A stretch of 39,883 bases of DNA, from assembly GCA_016872385.1 (NCBI GenBank), contig VGZV01000024.1, positions 1 through 39,883 on the forward strand. Reading direction: 5' to 3'. Source of the stretch: SAR202 cluster bacterium (GTDB lineage Bacteria; Chloroflexota; Dehalococcoidia; Lucifugimonadales; UBA3495). The notes beneath the pieces were generated by a model. It ran no database searches. It saw only the letters and a program-made list of their open reading frames with translations, and was not told where the DNA came from. Below, piece by piece: positions 16,237 to 25,219 of this stretch; positions within the stretch are counted from its first letter, which is position 1; every line of letters begins with the position of its first letter. Made by a program: the position numbers and the translations under genes.

Positions 16237-16923
16237 CTATTCCGTGGCGCGGCCTGCGGGCAGAACAGGCGGTGATTCCTTGCGGCATACCAGGAAGAAG
16301 GACTTGGGCACTGGCCACACACGGCCTACGTGCCACCACCTTTTGGGGATGAGTCCGTGGGCACGGCAGACGCGGCTGAGGGACTTCCGAGTAAAGAACC
16401 GGATGTGCTGCCAGGTGGGGTCGAAGTGGCGTTCAAAGTAAAAAGTGACCACGATGAGGTTCTTGATGACGCCGTGATAAGGGGTGGTGAGCAGCAACAA
16501 TCCACCCGGTTTCAGCAGCCTGGAGAACTCGCCAAAAAGGAAGTTGGTATCGTAAACGTGCTCCACGACTTCCGAGCAAAATATGGCGTCAAAGCTGGCG
16601 TCGTCGAAAGGGGCTGGAGCATCGGACGGGACTAGCTGGAAGGTCGCCTCCGGGATCCGCAGGCAGTTGCTGGCGATGACTGTGGGTGAGATGTCTATCC
16701 CCACAGTGGGGTGACCGCGCCCATGAAAAAACTGGGTCAGAATCCCGTTGCCGCATCCGTAGTCCAGGACCCGGACACTATGTGGCGGGCCAAGGGATTT
16801 AAGGGCGGCCAATGCCAGCCGCTGCTTTTGCGGATTGGTGGGGTCCTGCCAGGCAAAGTTCTGGGCTTCGTGGCCTTTCCAGCCCTGCTCATGTAAGGTA
16901 GTGAACCCCGAATAGTCTGGCAT
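16237..16923 (-). CDS. Class I SAM-dependent methyltransferase
   Basis: 228 residues from ATG 16923, which shares one base with the upstream GT4 stop (TAATG). The Rossmann methyltransferase motifs are present: motif I VRVLDYGCGNGILTQFF with the acidic Asp, motif II VGIDISPTV, then FDAIFCSEVVEHV and LLKPGGLLLLTTPYH. The YHG...ERHFDPTWQHIRFFTRKSL segment is common in methyltransferases of glycan loci. Predicted soluble and probably O- or N-methylates a sugar or sugar nucleotide; the substrate is not readable. The apparent extension to 17031 is the GT4 gene in another frame and was rejected. The asnB remnant begins only 4 bp downstream. Confidence 0.85.
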   Translation of the reverse strand: MPDYSGFTTLHEQGWKGHEAQNFAWQDPTNPQKQRLALAALKSLGPPHSVRVLDYGCGNGILTQFFHGRGHPTVGIDISPTVIASNCLRIPEATFQLVPSDAPAPFDDASFDAIFCSEVVEHVYDTNFLFGEFSRLLKPGGLLLLTTPYHGVIKNLIVVTFYFERHFDPTWQHIRFFTRKSLSRVCRAHGLIPKRWWHVGRVWPVPKSFFLVCRKESPPVLPAGRATE

Positions 16924-18119
16924 TACAGTCCGCTCCCAGTGGAAACAACCTCGGTATGCACGCCGGATTGCCGCGCTCCATCCAATACTTGCCGGTATGC
17001 TGCGGCCATGCGCTCCGCCACCCTGGGCCACGCCAACTGCTCTGCTGCCAGGCGGCGGCAGGACTGGCGCATGTCGGAGGCTTTCTCCGGGTGTTCCAGA
17101 ACATTTGCCACCGCCTCCGCCAGAGCCGCGGGCTGGCTGGCTGCCACCAGCCCCGCGCCGTATTCCTGCACCGCCTCAAACTGGACGGAGTCAGTAATGA
17201 CTACTGGAATACCCACCGCCAGCGCCTCATTCATGGCCATGGAGTGGGCTTCATGCCGGGAGGTCAGCACAAAAACATTGGCGGCGGCCAGGGCGTCCAG
17301 GCATTGCTGGCGGGGCAAAAGGCCTGTCCACAGAGCGCGCTCCGCCAGCCCCCGTTGCTGCAGGTAGCGGGACAGCCGGGGCCACTCGCCTTCATCAGGC
17401 CCGGCCAGGACCCACACCAGGTCAGGGAACTTAGGCGCCAGCAACTCCAGCGCTTGGGCCTGCAAATCCAGTCCTTTGCTCCAGTGCAGGCGGCCCACAA
17501 ACAACATAATGCGCTTCCCAGCCAGCTTGGGAAAATCTTTTAGGAACTGGTCCTGGCTAGCTCCTGCGCCCAATTCCAGGTCTATGCCGTTGGGAATAAT
17601 TACCTGAGCAGCCTTTTCACCCCGTAAAAATTGGGATGAGTCCCTGGCCTCTGCCTGGGTGAAGAAGTGCAGCAGCGCCGCTCCTTGTAAGGTGCGTTGG
17701 CCCCATGCAGCATGGTACGTCTTCTTTAGCCAGCCCTTGCGGCCCACGGCGGTCTCCTGGAGCATTCCCCTGGGAGAAATCAGGTAAGGAATCCTTGAAC
17801 GGCGGCAGGCCAGCGCAGCCACATCCACAGCGGCATTCCAAAAACTGTGCAGATGCACCAGATCAAATTGACCCAGGCTGTGGCGCAACTCACGGTAAAA
17901 AGACGGCGTGGGAAACTGGCGTGTCCCCGGCCAGGGATTTTGCCACTGCACCTGAAACGGCTCCCGCCCGGTAACTGTTACTGGGGAGCGAGCGCGGCCA
18001 AAGGACATGAGGGTCACTTCCAGGCCCAGGTCTTGCAGGGCGCGGCACAGGGCCGGGACGGAGCGGGCTGGCCCTCCTGTATCCATGTCCAGGCTAGGCA
18101 CCAGATGCAACACCCGCAT
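16923..18119 (-). CDS. Family 4 glycosyltransferase
   Basis: 398 residues from ATG 18119 (MRVLHLVPSLDMDTGGPARS). A GT-B fold is indicated by the N-terminal glycine-rich TGGPARS loop, LVHLHSFWN, and PYLISPRGMLQ. The C-terminal domain has MLFVGRLHWSKGLDLQAQAL, WVLAGPDEGEW and the donor-binding SRHEAHSMAMNEALAVGIPVVITDS with the EX7E-type pattern. Predicted retaining transferase that extends the lipid-linked glycan in the cytoplasm. It is 11 bp from the upstream GT4 stop and overlaps the downstream methyltransferase by one base. Its 3' end is the closest relative in the window of the GT4 remnant at 15948-16064. The 57 extra codons up to 18290 read through the upstream gene and were rejected. Confidence 0.9.
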   Translation of the reverse strand: MRVLHLVPSLDMDTGGPARSVPALCRALQDLGLEVTLMSFGRARSPVTVTGREPFQVQWQNPWPGTRQFPTPSFYRELRHSLGQFDLVHLHSFWNAAVDVAALACRRSRIPYLISPRGMLQETAVGRKGWLKKTYHAAWGQRTLQGAALLHFFTQAEARDSSQFLRGEKAAQVIIPNGIDLELGAGASQDQFLKDFPKLAGKRIMLFVGRLHWSKGLDLQAQALELLAPKFPDLVWVLAGPDEGEWPRLSRYLQQRGLAERALWTGLLPRQQCLDALAAANVFVLTSRHEAHSMAMNEALAVGIPVVITDSVQFEAVQEYGAGLVAASQPAALAEAVANVLEHPEKASDMRQSCRRLAAEQLAWPRVAERMAAAYRQVLDGARQSGVHTEVVSTGSGL

Positions 18120-18130
18120 ACCAGGATGCC

Positions 18131-19303
18131 TCAAATCAGGCGGCTCAAGGCGCGGGTAGCCAACCGCCGGTCTGGCCTTTCCGACTGCTGGTGAATTGCG
18201 GTATCGCAGGCCCGCCACAAATTCTGGGCAAAAAGGTCTAGTCCCCATTCCCGAATGATGTCCCGGGAGGCTTGCCCCATTTCCGGCCACTGCTCCCGGC
18301 AGGCTGGGAGCTGGTCCAGCACTTTGGACAAAGTGGAGGGCTTGCGAGGGTCGAAGGTGAATCCATTCACACCCTCCTTGACCAGGTCCTCATGGCAGCC
18401 GCAGCGGTTGGAGACCACCACCGGCAGCCCGCTGGCCATAGCTTCGTTAACCGCCAGGCCCCAGGGTTCAGAAAGACTGGGCTGCAGGTAAACGTCGGCC
18501 TGAGCGTATATCTCTGGCAGCTGCATATAGTCCACGTGGCCCAGCAATCGCACCCGCTTTTTCAAGCCCAGCTCGGCAATCTCCGACTCAATTTTGGCGC
18601 GGTGGGGGCCATCTCCTGCAATTATCCAGTCCCAGTGGGGGTGGCCTGCCAGCGCCTCCAGCACGCCCAGCACGTTCTTCCGGGGCAAGAGCCGCAAGCA
18701 GCTAAGGAGCACGGGCGGCTCCCTGGGTGGAATATTTTCCTGCTCCACCGGATTGGTAATGCGGGCAAAGAAGGCGTTGTCCACAACGTCGCATCCCACG
18801 TAACACCGCCGCGCCGGCAGTCCCAGCCGTGCCAGGTAGCGGATGTGGGGTTGGCCGCCTGCCAGGGCTGCTTGGAACCGTTTCACCAGGAAGGACTTGA
18901 CCCACTGGCGGCCCGGCCGCCTCGGATTATCAATGGCCTGGCTGTCTGAGATGACGACCCGGGCCACGCCATTGCGCAGGCACCAGCCCAGTCCTGCCAC
19001 CGATTCCTTGAAGCCCCAGCCGGGCAGCACCACCACCTGGGGATTAATTTCGTTCAGCGCCTGGCACAGCGCCTTCTTGATTTCCCCAGATTCCAATTTC
19101 CAGTACTCCTGGCCGGGGAACAGAGTCCGCAGTTGATAATCTTTACCGTAAGAGGAGGCTGCCGGCCACTGATAGTCCGTCTGGCCGCTGGCTATCTGGA
19201 TTCCCACCAGGGTATGGCCCCTGGCTTTCCCCAGGACGCCTGCCGCTTCCAGCCGGGCGGAGTGGAACGGCCCGAAGGTGGCATAGGCAATGGCGGCGAT
19301 CAT
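18131..19303 (-). CDS. Family 4 glycosyltransferase
   Basis: 390 residues. The N-terminal domain is unusual for GT4: it starts MIAAIAYATFGPFHSARLEA and includes VVVLPGWGFKESVAGLGWCL. The C-terminal GT1/4 domain is canonical: PPVLLSCLRLLPRKNVLGVL, WIIAGDGPHRAKIE, VDYMQLPEIYAQADVYLQPS and SEPWGLAVNEAMASGLPVVV with the conserved Glu pair. The start ATG overlaps the upstream methyltransferase stop as ATGA, so the two are likely translationally coupled. Cytoplasmic glycan-extending enzyme; donor and linkage unknown. Confidence 0.9.
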   Translation of the reverse strand: MIAAIAYATFGPFHSARLEAAGVLGKARGHTLVGIQIASGQTDYQWPAASSYGKDYQLRTLFPGQEYWKLESGEIKKALCQALNEINPQVVVLPGWGFKESVAGLGWCLRNGVARVVISDSQAIDNPRRPGRQWVKSFLVKRFQAALAGGQPHIRYLARLGLPARRCYVGCDVVDNAFFARITNPVEQENIPPREPPVLLSCLRLLPRKNVLGVLEALAGHPHWDWIIAGDGPHRAKIESEIAELGLKKRVRLLGHVDYMQLPEIYAQADVYLQPSLSEPWGLAVNEAMASGLPVVVSNRCGCHEDLVKEGVNGFTFDPRKPSTLSKVLDQLPACREQWPEMGQASRDIIREWGLDLFAQNLWRACDTAIHQQSERPDRRLATRALSRLI

Positions 19304-20310
19304 GTCGGTTGGCCGATTGCCTCCGGATTCTTGGCGACAATGGCCATGCCGCGCGCGGACGTGCGATATACCTGCGCCATACCTGCTTCAGTCAACGCAG
19401 TTATCACGTCTTCCTGTCGCTGGGGAAATTCATACGCAGCCGAATATGAATCAAAGGTGTCCAATAAGGTCCACTCCCATTGTTGGCGAAGGGAAAGGAT
19501 GCCCCAGTAATGGCGGCTGGATATGGGGACCAACGGCAGAGCCTTTTTTACGCCGGGCACCAGCGAAATGACTGTGGTAAAAGGGAAAAATAAGGCCACC
19601 AGAAATCCACTGAGCATCCAGTTGGCCTTGACCGGCAGCCGCCTGGTGACCCCGCGTAAATGGTTGCGCAAAATCAAGAATCTGTACCAACGCTTTTCGT
19701 AAACCCAATAGGCTAGCCTTCCCCCCGGCTTCAGCAATGGAGGCAGCGCCCGCATCGCTTTTTTGGGGTCCGGGGTATGTTGCAGCACTCCCAGGGAGAA
19801 GATGCAGTCAAAGGCGCCGGTGCGGAATGGGAGCTTATACAGGGATGCTTGAATAACGTCTGCCTGGCCCCCTACTTCAGCCACAGTGCGGGCGCACGCC
19901 TCGGCAGCGCCTGCGGTCAAGTCCACGGCCACCACTCTGGCGCCAGCCTGGCAAGCAATGGCGGTGAACCTTCCAGCGCCGCAGCCAGCATCCAGGACCA
20001 ACTGGCCGCGCAGTTCCTCCAGCCGCCACTGGGTCTCTGCCAGAAACCGCTTCCTGGACTCCTGGGTGCCGTTAAGATGATCTAACTGAGTCCGGCGGAA
20101 CCTATCCCATTGCCAGCCAAAATTGTCACAATAGGTCTCTTTGGCGTCCACAAATCTGGGAATGCCTTTGTCAATCAAGTAGCGCTGGCCGCAGCGGCTG
20201 CACAATAGGGAGCCGCTAACCACCTGGTCTGCATGCCATTGGGCGCCCTGCAGGGCAAGAGCGGCCCTACACTCTGGGCAGACCAGTATTTCCAATGTGC
20301 AACTGTGCAC
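19300..20310 (-). CDS. Methyltransferase with N-terminal Trm112-like zinc ribbon
   Basis: 336 residues from GTG 20310, which has AGAGGT about 7 bases upstream. Residues 4-55 form a small zinc-binding module (LEILVCPECRAAL … LLCSRCGQRYLIDKGIPRFV) with two CxxC pairs, similar to Trm112/UPF0434. The class I methyltransferase domain follows: LVLDAGCGAGRFTAIA (motif I), VVAVDLTAG (motif II), FDCIFSLGVLQHTPDPKKAM and LKPGGRLAYWVYEK. A hydrophobic stretch near residues 230-260 (WMLSGFLVALFFPF) suggests membrane association. Such fused enzymes are common in polysaccharide loci. Its start overlaps the polymerase gene by 44 bp and its end overlaps the GT4 by 4 bp. Substrate unknown. Confidence 0.85.
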   Translation of the reverse strand: MHSCTLEILVCPECRAALALQGAQWHADQVVSGSLLCSRCGQRYLIDKGIPRFVDAKETYCDNFGWQWDRFRRTQLDHLNGTQESRKRFLAETQWRLEELRGQLVLDAGCGAGRFTAIACQAGARVVAVDLTAGAAEACARTVAEVGGQADVIQASLYKLPFRTGAFDCIFSLGVLQHTPDPKKAMRALPPLLKPGGRLAYWVYEKRWYRFLILRNHLRGVTRRLPVKANWMLSGFLVALFFPFTTVISLVPGVKKALPLVPISSRHYWGILSLRQQWEWTLLDTFDSYSAAYEFPQRQEDVITALTEAGMAQVYRTSARGMAIVAKNPEAIGQPT

Positions 20311-21733
20311 GGCGCGACCTCTTTTGAGCGGCTGGAGTTCCCCGTGTTATCAGCCACATCCCGACCAGTCCGAAGACCACGTATGTGACATAAATGGGCG
20401 AATAAAAGCGGAAAGAGGAAAGAATGAAAGCATACAGCATCCCCACCACTACTGCCAGGGCTTGCTGCCGGTCCAGGTCCAGCCCCAGCATGAGCCGGTC
20501 GGCTAAACATGTCAGAAATCCCAGCCAGGCCCCAATGAAGACTACTCCCAGGACCCCCCAGTTAATGTGGAATTGTCCAATCACCGATGGCGTTACGTTA
20601 AATTCGCTGGAGCCTCCAGTATAAGAGTCATTATACTCAGTCCAGGAGCGCATGATGGGCTTTTCGGGCCAGAATTTCCGGGGTATCCAGTGGATGACGA
20701 AGTAAGGTTCGGCCACTTCCATAAAGTATGGGTGGCGCTCCGGCACCAGGTATTCAGCGTAGAGCAGGGCGGTAAACTGGCCGGTGCTGCTGGCGGTCAG
20801 GAGTTGCGCAGGTTTAAGGTTGCCAATGTTGTTCCATCCGGTGCCGCGGAGTCCCCACTGGAGCTGCACTACTAGCAGAATCCCCATTGCTACCATGCCC
20901 CACTGCATTGCCCGGAACAATGCGCCGCGGCCAAGGAAGCGCATGGCGGCAATGGCCACCGCGGGCAGCCCGATGAACAGCCATAGGTGCCTGGCGCCAG
21001 GGAACACAAAAGGCGCCGCGCAGACCGCTCCGGCCAGGAGCCAGACCAGTTTATGCCGTCCGGGCAGCACGGTTCCCTTGGCAATTAGCAGCGCCGCGCC
21101 AAACATGCCCAAAAACTCCAGGTTGTGCAACAAACCAACGGGCTCCCCTGCCGGACCGCTGCCGCTGCGGGCCGCCAGCAGGGCTTTGGTAACATTTTGC
21201 AAGTCGAGACTGAAAGAGAGCAGCAGCGGAGTCAAGGCACAGGCCGCCAGCAGCAGTTTCAAGACCAGGGATGTCCACCCTTTCCGGTCGGTCCGGGAGT
21301 CAGCCCAGGATGTCACCAGTCCCAAATGGGGCCGTAATGAATAACCGGCGAAGAGCATAAACTGGAACACTGCCACGTACACCAAAGCCTGGTGCACAAG
21401 GGCGAGACTGAATTGGGTCTCCGTTGTGATGGGACTGTGGGGCATGGGAAAAGGTACGGGATGCTGAAAATCCGCCAAGGTCTCCAGCCAGAAGAACAGG
21501 AGGGTGCCGCCAGTCAGCAAACTCTTGCCAAGCAACCGTGTCCTCAGGGCTTCCAGCAGCAGGCTGCCCAGCAGCCACAGGTTCAGCAGCGTCAGCGCGA
21601 TGATGAAGCCGAACACTGCGCCGTAAGAACTGGTCAAGTAGCTGGCGGCGGCTACGGCCAGGGATGCCAGCAATATGCCCCACTGGCCGGTTGTTACCCT
21701 GGGTGGAGAGAGTTCAGGCGGTGGTCTTGACAC
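20267..21733 (-). CDS. Wzy-like oligosaccharide repeat-unit polymerase
   Basis: 488 residues with roughly ten to twelve membrane helices. A C-terminal extracytoplasmic segment (IPRKFWPEKPIMRSW … EFNVTPSVIGQFHINWG) matches the PRxxWPxKP and late TPS..G..xxNxG pattern of O-antigen polymerases of the PF14296 type. Predicted to join undecaprenyl-linked repeat units at the outer face of the membrane. Start: GTG 21733 is preceded by GGAG at a spacing of eight bases and overlaps the upstream GT4 by 20 bp. The longer frame to 21886 reads that GT4 out of frame, and no ATG lies near the junction. It is the second polymerase-like protein in the locus and is unrelated in motif to that at 3214-5982. A start error of some codons is possible. 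Confidence 0.78.
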   Translation of the reverse strand: MSRPPPELSPPRVTTGQWGILLASLAVAAASYLTSSYGAVFGFIIALTLLNLWLLGSLLLEALRTRLLGKSLLTGGTLLFFWLETLADFQHPVPFPMPHSPITTETQFSLALVHQALVYVAVFQFMLFAGYSLRPHLGLVTSWADSRTDRKGWTSLVLKLLLAACALTPLLLSFSLDLQNVTKALLAARSGSGPAGEPVGLLHNLEFLGMFGAALLIAKGTVLPGRHKLVWLLAGAVCAAPFVFPGARHLWLFIGLPAVAIAAMRFLGRGALFRAMQWGMVAMGILLVVQLQWGLRGTGWNNIGNLKPAQLLTASSTGQFTALLYAEYLVPERHPYFMEVAEPYFVIHWIPRKFWPEKPIMRSWTEYNDSYTGGSSEFNVTPSVIGQFHINWGVLGVVFIGAWLGFLTCLADRLMLGLDLDRQQALAVVVGMLYAFILSSFRFYSPIYVTYVVFGLVGMWLITRGTPAAQKRSRRAQLHIGNTGLPRV

Positions 21734-22853
21734 CGGACTGGCTCCACAGGGCCTGGAACTCGGCCACTGTTCGCTCCCACATGTAGTGGGTGCGGATGCG
21801 CCGGGCTTCCAGCCGCATAGCCTCATACAGGGCTGGATTATCCAGCAAGGGGCGCACTGCTTCAGCAATAGCCTCCGGCGCAGCATCCCCCTGCACCAGA
21901 ATTCCCGCCTTGTCGGGAATGCAATCGGTGATGCCGCCTACGGCGGCGCCCATCACCGGCACTCCCAGGCGCAGGCATTCCAGGGTAGAGATGCCCAGAC
22001 CCTCGGCACGGGAAAGTAAGCAGCCCAGGTCATACCGGCTCACCGCCTCCACAAAACGGCTCATGTCGGTGGCCTTGTTGATAAACCCCAGGCAGCGCAC
22101 CGCTGGATGATGCTGGTACTCTGGCGGCGCTACCCCCATGACAGCCACTTCCACCGGATAGCCTTGCGCCCGCAAGACTTCAGCCGCCGCCACCAGCCGG
22201 TCCAACCCCTTCCGAATATAGTCCCGTCCGGTGAAACCCAGCTGGAAAGGCCGCTCTGAGCTGAACCGAGTTACGATGGGCTGCTGGTCCAGGTCCCGGG
22301 TCAGACCTTGCACCAGCCTTTCGTCCATGTTAGCGCCGGGCAGTATGGCCTTGACCTTGCCTGCGGGTATGCCGTACTCGTCGCATACTGCCCGGGCCGC
22401 CCATGAGGACATACAAACCACCAGGTGCGCCCGGTGGTATCCTTCCTTTTCCCGTGCAATGGCCTCCCGGGCGATTTTGCGGCCAATGGTGCGGGCAATG
22501 CCGTACTCATCAAAAAGCCTGGTCAAGGGCAAATCAATATAAAAGCTGGCAGCGACTCGGTATTTCTCAGCTTGTTCAAGGGGCGGAAAAAGCTGAAAGT
22601 GGCTGATGGTCTCCCCCCCAGCCACCTGGTCTGCCACCACCCGAAAAGTCCGTTTCAGGCAGGCAGCGGAATATTGAAACCCGCCCAGGCGCTGGCCCTG
22701 CAGCAGGCGTCCCAGGTTCCAGGCCATGCGCCAGGGCCGCAGCCTCGCGGTCTGCAAATCCAGCGCCCCCTGAAAAAAGCTCGCCGCCCGGCCCGCCTGA
22801 TAAAAGTGGTAAGGTATGCCGCTCCAGGTGTTGATGTCTCCAGCGTTGCCCAT
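21714..22853 (-). CDS. Family 4 glycosyltransferase
   Basis: 379 residues from ATG 22853 (MGNAGDINTWSGIPYHFYQA); a GTG one codon upstream is equally possible. GT-B features: an N-terminal region with SGIPYH typical of one GT4 branch, VVCMSSWAARAVCDEYGIP, and a C-terminal domain with QLGFTGRDYIRKGLDRLVAA, VEVAVMGVAP and GCLLSRAEGLGISTLECLRL (conserved Glu pair). The next GLPV-like motif reads GVPVMGAAVGG. The frame upstream to 23108 is the neighbouring GT4 in another phase and was rejected. 19 bp after the previous GT4; its last 20 bp overlap the Wzy-like gene. Confidence 0.88.
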   Translation of the reverse strand: MGNAGDINTWSGIPYHFYQAGRAASFFQGALDLQTARLRPWRMAWNLGRLLQGQRLGGFQYSAACLKRTFRVVADQVAGGETISHFQLFPPLEQAEKYRVAASFYIDLPLTRLFDEYGIARTIGRKIAREAIAREKEGYHRAHLVVCMSSWAARAVCDEYGIPAGKVKAILPGANMDERLVQGLTRDLDQQPIVTRFSSERPFQLGFTGRDYIRKGLDRLVAAAEVLRAQGYPVEVAVMGVAPPEYQHHPAVRCLGFINKATDMSRFVEAVSRYDLGCLLSRAEGLGISTLECLRLGVPVMGAAVGGITDCIPDKAGILVQGDAAPEAIAEAVRPLLDNPALYEAMRLEARRIRTHYMWERTVAEFQALWSQSGVKTTA

Positions 22854-22872
22854 CACCGCCAGGTATCGGCCG

Positions 22873-24006
22873 TTAGGCGGGGCCAAGACTGCCCTCCAGC
22901 GCCTGGGCGTAGGCTTGGGCCATGCTGTCCAGGCTATATTTCTTCTGGACTGCGCAAGAGGCCAGAATGGCCAGCCGCCGGCCTTCGGCTTGATTGTCCA
23001 GTAAGTTTTGGATAGCCTGGGCCATGCCCGCCGCGTCGCCATCCGGCGCCAGACGGCCCAGCTTGCCGCCCTCCAGGATCTCCCGGCAGGCTGGAATGTC
23101 CGAAGCAATCACCGGCACACCGGCGGCCATGGCTTCAATCAATGCGATACCGAACCCTTCGGTATGCGTCGCAAGGACAAAAACATCGGCCTGGCCCAGC
23201 AGTTCGGGAATGTCCCGGCGGGTGCCTAGGAATGTCACCAGGTCCGCTGCCTGCTGCTCCCGCGCCAGGGCTTCCAGAACAGGACGGCGCGGGCCATCGC
23301 CCGCCAGCACCAGATGCACGTCTGGGAGTTGCCGTCTCACTAGGGCGGTGGCGCGGATTAAAGTGTCCTGGTCTTTGGCGTCGTCCATGCGGGCGACCAT
23401 GAGCACATTCAGCGGCCCGCCGGCAGGCCTGGCCCCGCGCTGGACATCCGCCCTGGCGCGGATGGCGGCAACATCACAGCCGTTGGGTATGACCACAATG
23501 CGGTGCGCCGGGTAGCCGCCGGTCTGGGTAAGCATCTCGCCCACGTGCTGGCTAACTGCCACTTCCAGGGTGCAAAAGGGCCGCCCCAGGCGGTTCACCC
23601 AACGCTGTTTGCCCATCATGGTTGGGTCCGGCGGCCAGGCTGCCACCCGCGTGATGCGGCGCTTTGCGCCCCCCAGGGCTGCCCCTAGGTGGACCCACGC
23701 ATGCAGCACCGAAAAGGAGTAGCACATGACTGCCTTGGTCCCCGTGCGCCTGGTCAACCCGGCTAGTTGCTGCACTAAGCGCCAGGGCCTCCGCCGCTGG
23801 TAATGAAACACCACGATGGGAATGCCCAGACGTTCAAACTCACCGGCAATGGAGTCCCGCTCTGGGGATAGGGCCACCAATACGGGGTTGAAGCCGAGTT
23901 CAAGATGCCTACTGATGATGTTGAGGGCGGCGGTTTCGTTGCCCCCCGAGACCAGGCCTCCGCCCAGAACGTGGAGTACGGGTAAGGGATTGTCGGAGCG
24001 TGCCAT
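22873..24006 (-). CDS. Family 4 glycosyltransferase (PelF/EpsD-like)
   Basis: 377 residues. The N-terminal domain starts LPVLHVLGGGLVSGGNETAA, with the GGxE glycine-rich loop. The C-terminal domain shows VVIPNGCDVAAI, LNVLMVARMDDAKDQDTLIR, LVLAGDGPRRPVLEA and the donor site THTEGFGIALIEAMAAGVPVIA, where the EX7E pattern is intact. Clear retaining GT-B transferase of the capsule/exopolysaccharide type, acting in the cytoplasm. Only 3 bp separate it from the upstream GT4 stop, indicating one transcript. Donor unknown. Confidence 0.92.
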   Translation of the reverse strand: MARSDNPLPVLHVLGGGLVSGGNETAALNIISRHLELGFNPVLVALSPERDSIAGEFERLGIPIVVFHYQRRRPWRLVQQLAGLTRRTGTKAVMCYSFSVLHAWVHLGAALGGAKRRITRVAAWPPDPTMMGKQRWVNRLGRPFCTLEVAVSQHVGEMLTQTGGYPAHRIVVIPNGCDVAAIRARADVQRGARPAGGPLNVLMVARMDDAKDQDTLIRATALVRRQLPDVHLVLAGDGPRRPVLEALAREQQAADLVTFLGTRRDIPELLGQADVFVLATHTEGFGIALIEAMAAGVPVIASDIPACREILEGGKLGRLAPDGDAAGMAQAIQNLLDNQAEGRRLAILASCAVQKKYSLDSMAQAYAQALEGSLGPA

Positions 24007-24009
24007 GGT

Positions 24010-25182
24010 CTATGTTCTGGAACGCATGATTTCCCGGTCATTCGCTTCCTGCCCCAGTAGGGACTGATAGACTTTTAGCATAGCCTGGGCCTGGATTTCG
24101 GCAGTGAAGCGTGCCCGCACGTGGTTCCACGCGCAGTCAACCATGCTTTGAAGCTTGGCTGGGGCGTCGCCGTATTCTTGAACGCGCTGGGCAAAGGCTC
24201 GTAGCAGTTCCGGGGACTCCTCCTGGGCAAAAAACCAGCGCCGGGAGCCCTTCAAAAACACTGCATTTTCGTCAGTAATCAGCGGGTTTTCCGGCTCCCG
24301 GTACTCCCCAGCCCGTTCCAAGCCAAATACCGGCACCCGGCAGCTCATTGCCTCGGCCATGGCCAGACCAAAAGAATCGTAGAGGCCCAAGAAGGCGAAG
24401 GCATTCATGGCGCTGTAGGCGGGCCGCACGTCTTCCAGCGCTCCGGTAAAACGAACCCGATGGCGCACACCCAACTCTTGCGACAGCCTTTCCAGGCGGG
24501 GCCGGTCTGGGCCATCGCCGACGAGTAGAGCGTGCCAGATGGGCGGCAGCATCGTCAGAATTTTTAGCAGGTCATCGCAACCCCGGGCCTGGAACAAACG
24601 GCAGACCATGCCAATAACCAGGGCGTCCTCCGGTAGGCGCAAGGTGCGGCGGGCTTCTTCTCTGGAAGGTCGCTCCTGGAACCAGGGAAAGTCAATACCG
24701 TTATAGACCACCGATGTCTTGTGCCGGTTCGCCAACCGGCGCACCACCAGGCTTCTCCTGGCTCCTTCTGTAATGCAAACGACCTTGCCGGCCCTGGTAT
24801 TCAGAAACTTCCACTCCAGACGGGTCCGCCAGGGAATGCTATGCCGAATTATCGCGCCATGCACGTGGACTATTTTATGGAAGGGAAGCCCTACAGTAGC
24901 CAAGTGCATGGCCAGTAATGGGTCAATAAAGTGGACTATGTCGGGGCGCAAATTTTTCACGAAACGCCGGTACCGGGTCCAGCAAGCAAGGTCTCTGGAG
25001 CCGCGTAGCTCCAGGTAGTGGCATTGCACTCCGGAGTGGCCCACCGGTCCAGGGAAGCCATATGCAAAACAAACTTGGGCCTCCACTCCCAATAGTTGGA
25101 GGCTCTTGGCAATAGTCTCTCCTACACGCAGGCTTCCTCCGGCCCGAGGGTCGTCGCGGTAAATGGCCAGCAACACTCGCAT
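24010..25182 (-). CDS. Family 4 glycosyltransferase
   Basis: 390 residues. MRVLLAIYRDDPRAGGSLRV gives the N-terminal Rossmann strand and Gly-rich loop, then IVHFIDPLLAMHLATVGLPF and VHVHGAIIRHSIPW. The C-terminal half carries VVYNGIDFPWF, LVIGMVCRLFQARGCDDLLK, ALLVGDGPDRPRLERL and the donor motif SFGLAMAEAMSCRVPVFGLE with the conserved Glu pair. It follows the FkbM gene by 37 bp and begins the run of GC-rich glycosyltransferases. Normal length for the family; donor and acceptor not inferable. Confidence 0.9.
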   Translation of the reverse strand: MRVLLAIYRDDPRAGGSLRVGETIAKSLQLLGVEAQVCFAYGFPGPVGHSGVQCHYLELRGSRDLACWTRYRRFVKNLRPDIVHFIDPLLAMHLATVGLPFHKIVHVHGAIIRHSIPWRTRLEWKFLNTRAGKVVCITEGARRSLVVRRLANRHKTSVVYNGIDFPWFQERPSREEARRTLRLPEDALVIGMVCRLFQARGCDDLLKILTMLPPIWHALLVGDGPDRPRLERLSQELGVRHRVRFTGALEDVRPAYSAMNAFAFLGLYDSFGLAMAEAMSCRVPVFGLERAGEYREPENPLITDENAVFLKGSRRWFFAQEESPELLRAFAQRVQEYGDAPAKLQSMVDCAWNHVRARFTAEIQAQAMLKVYQSLLGQEANDREIMRSRT

Positions 25183-25219
25183 CCCCTATGCTCTGCTGGT
25201 AGAGGTAGCTATTGCTCTC

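Noticed and set aside
22854..23108. 85 extra N-terminal codons for the GT4 at 21714-22853
   Set aside because: They overlap the end of the preceding GT4 in a different frame and do not look like GT4 sequence.
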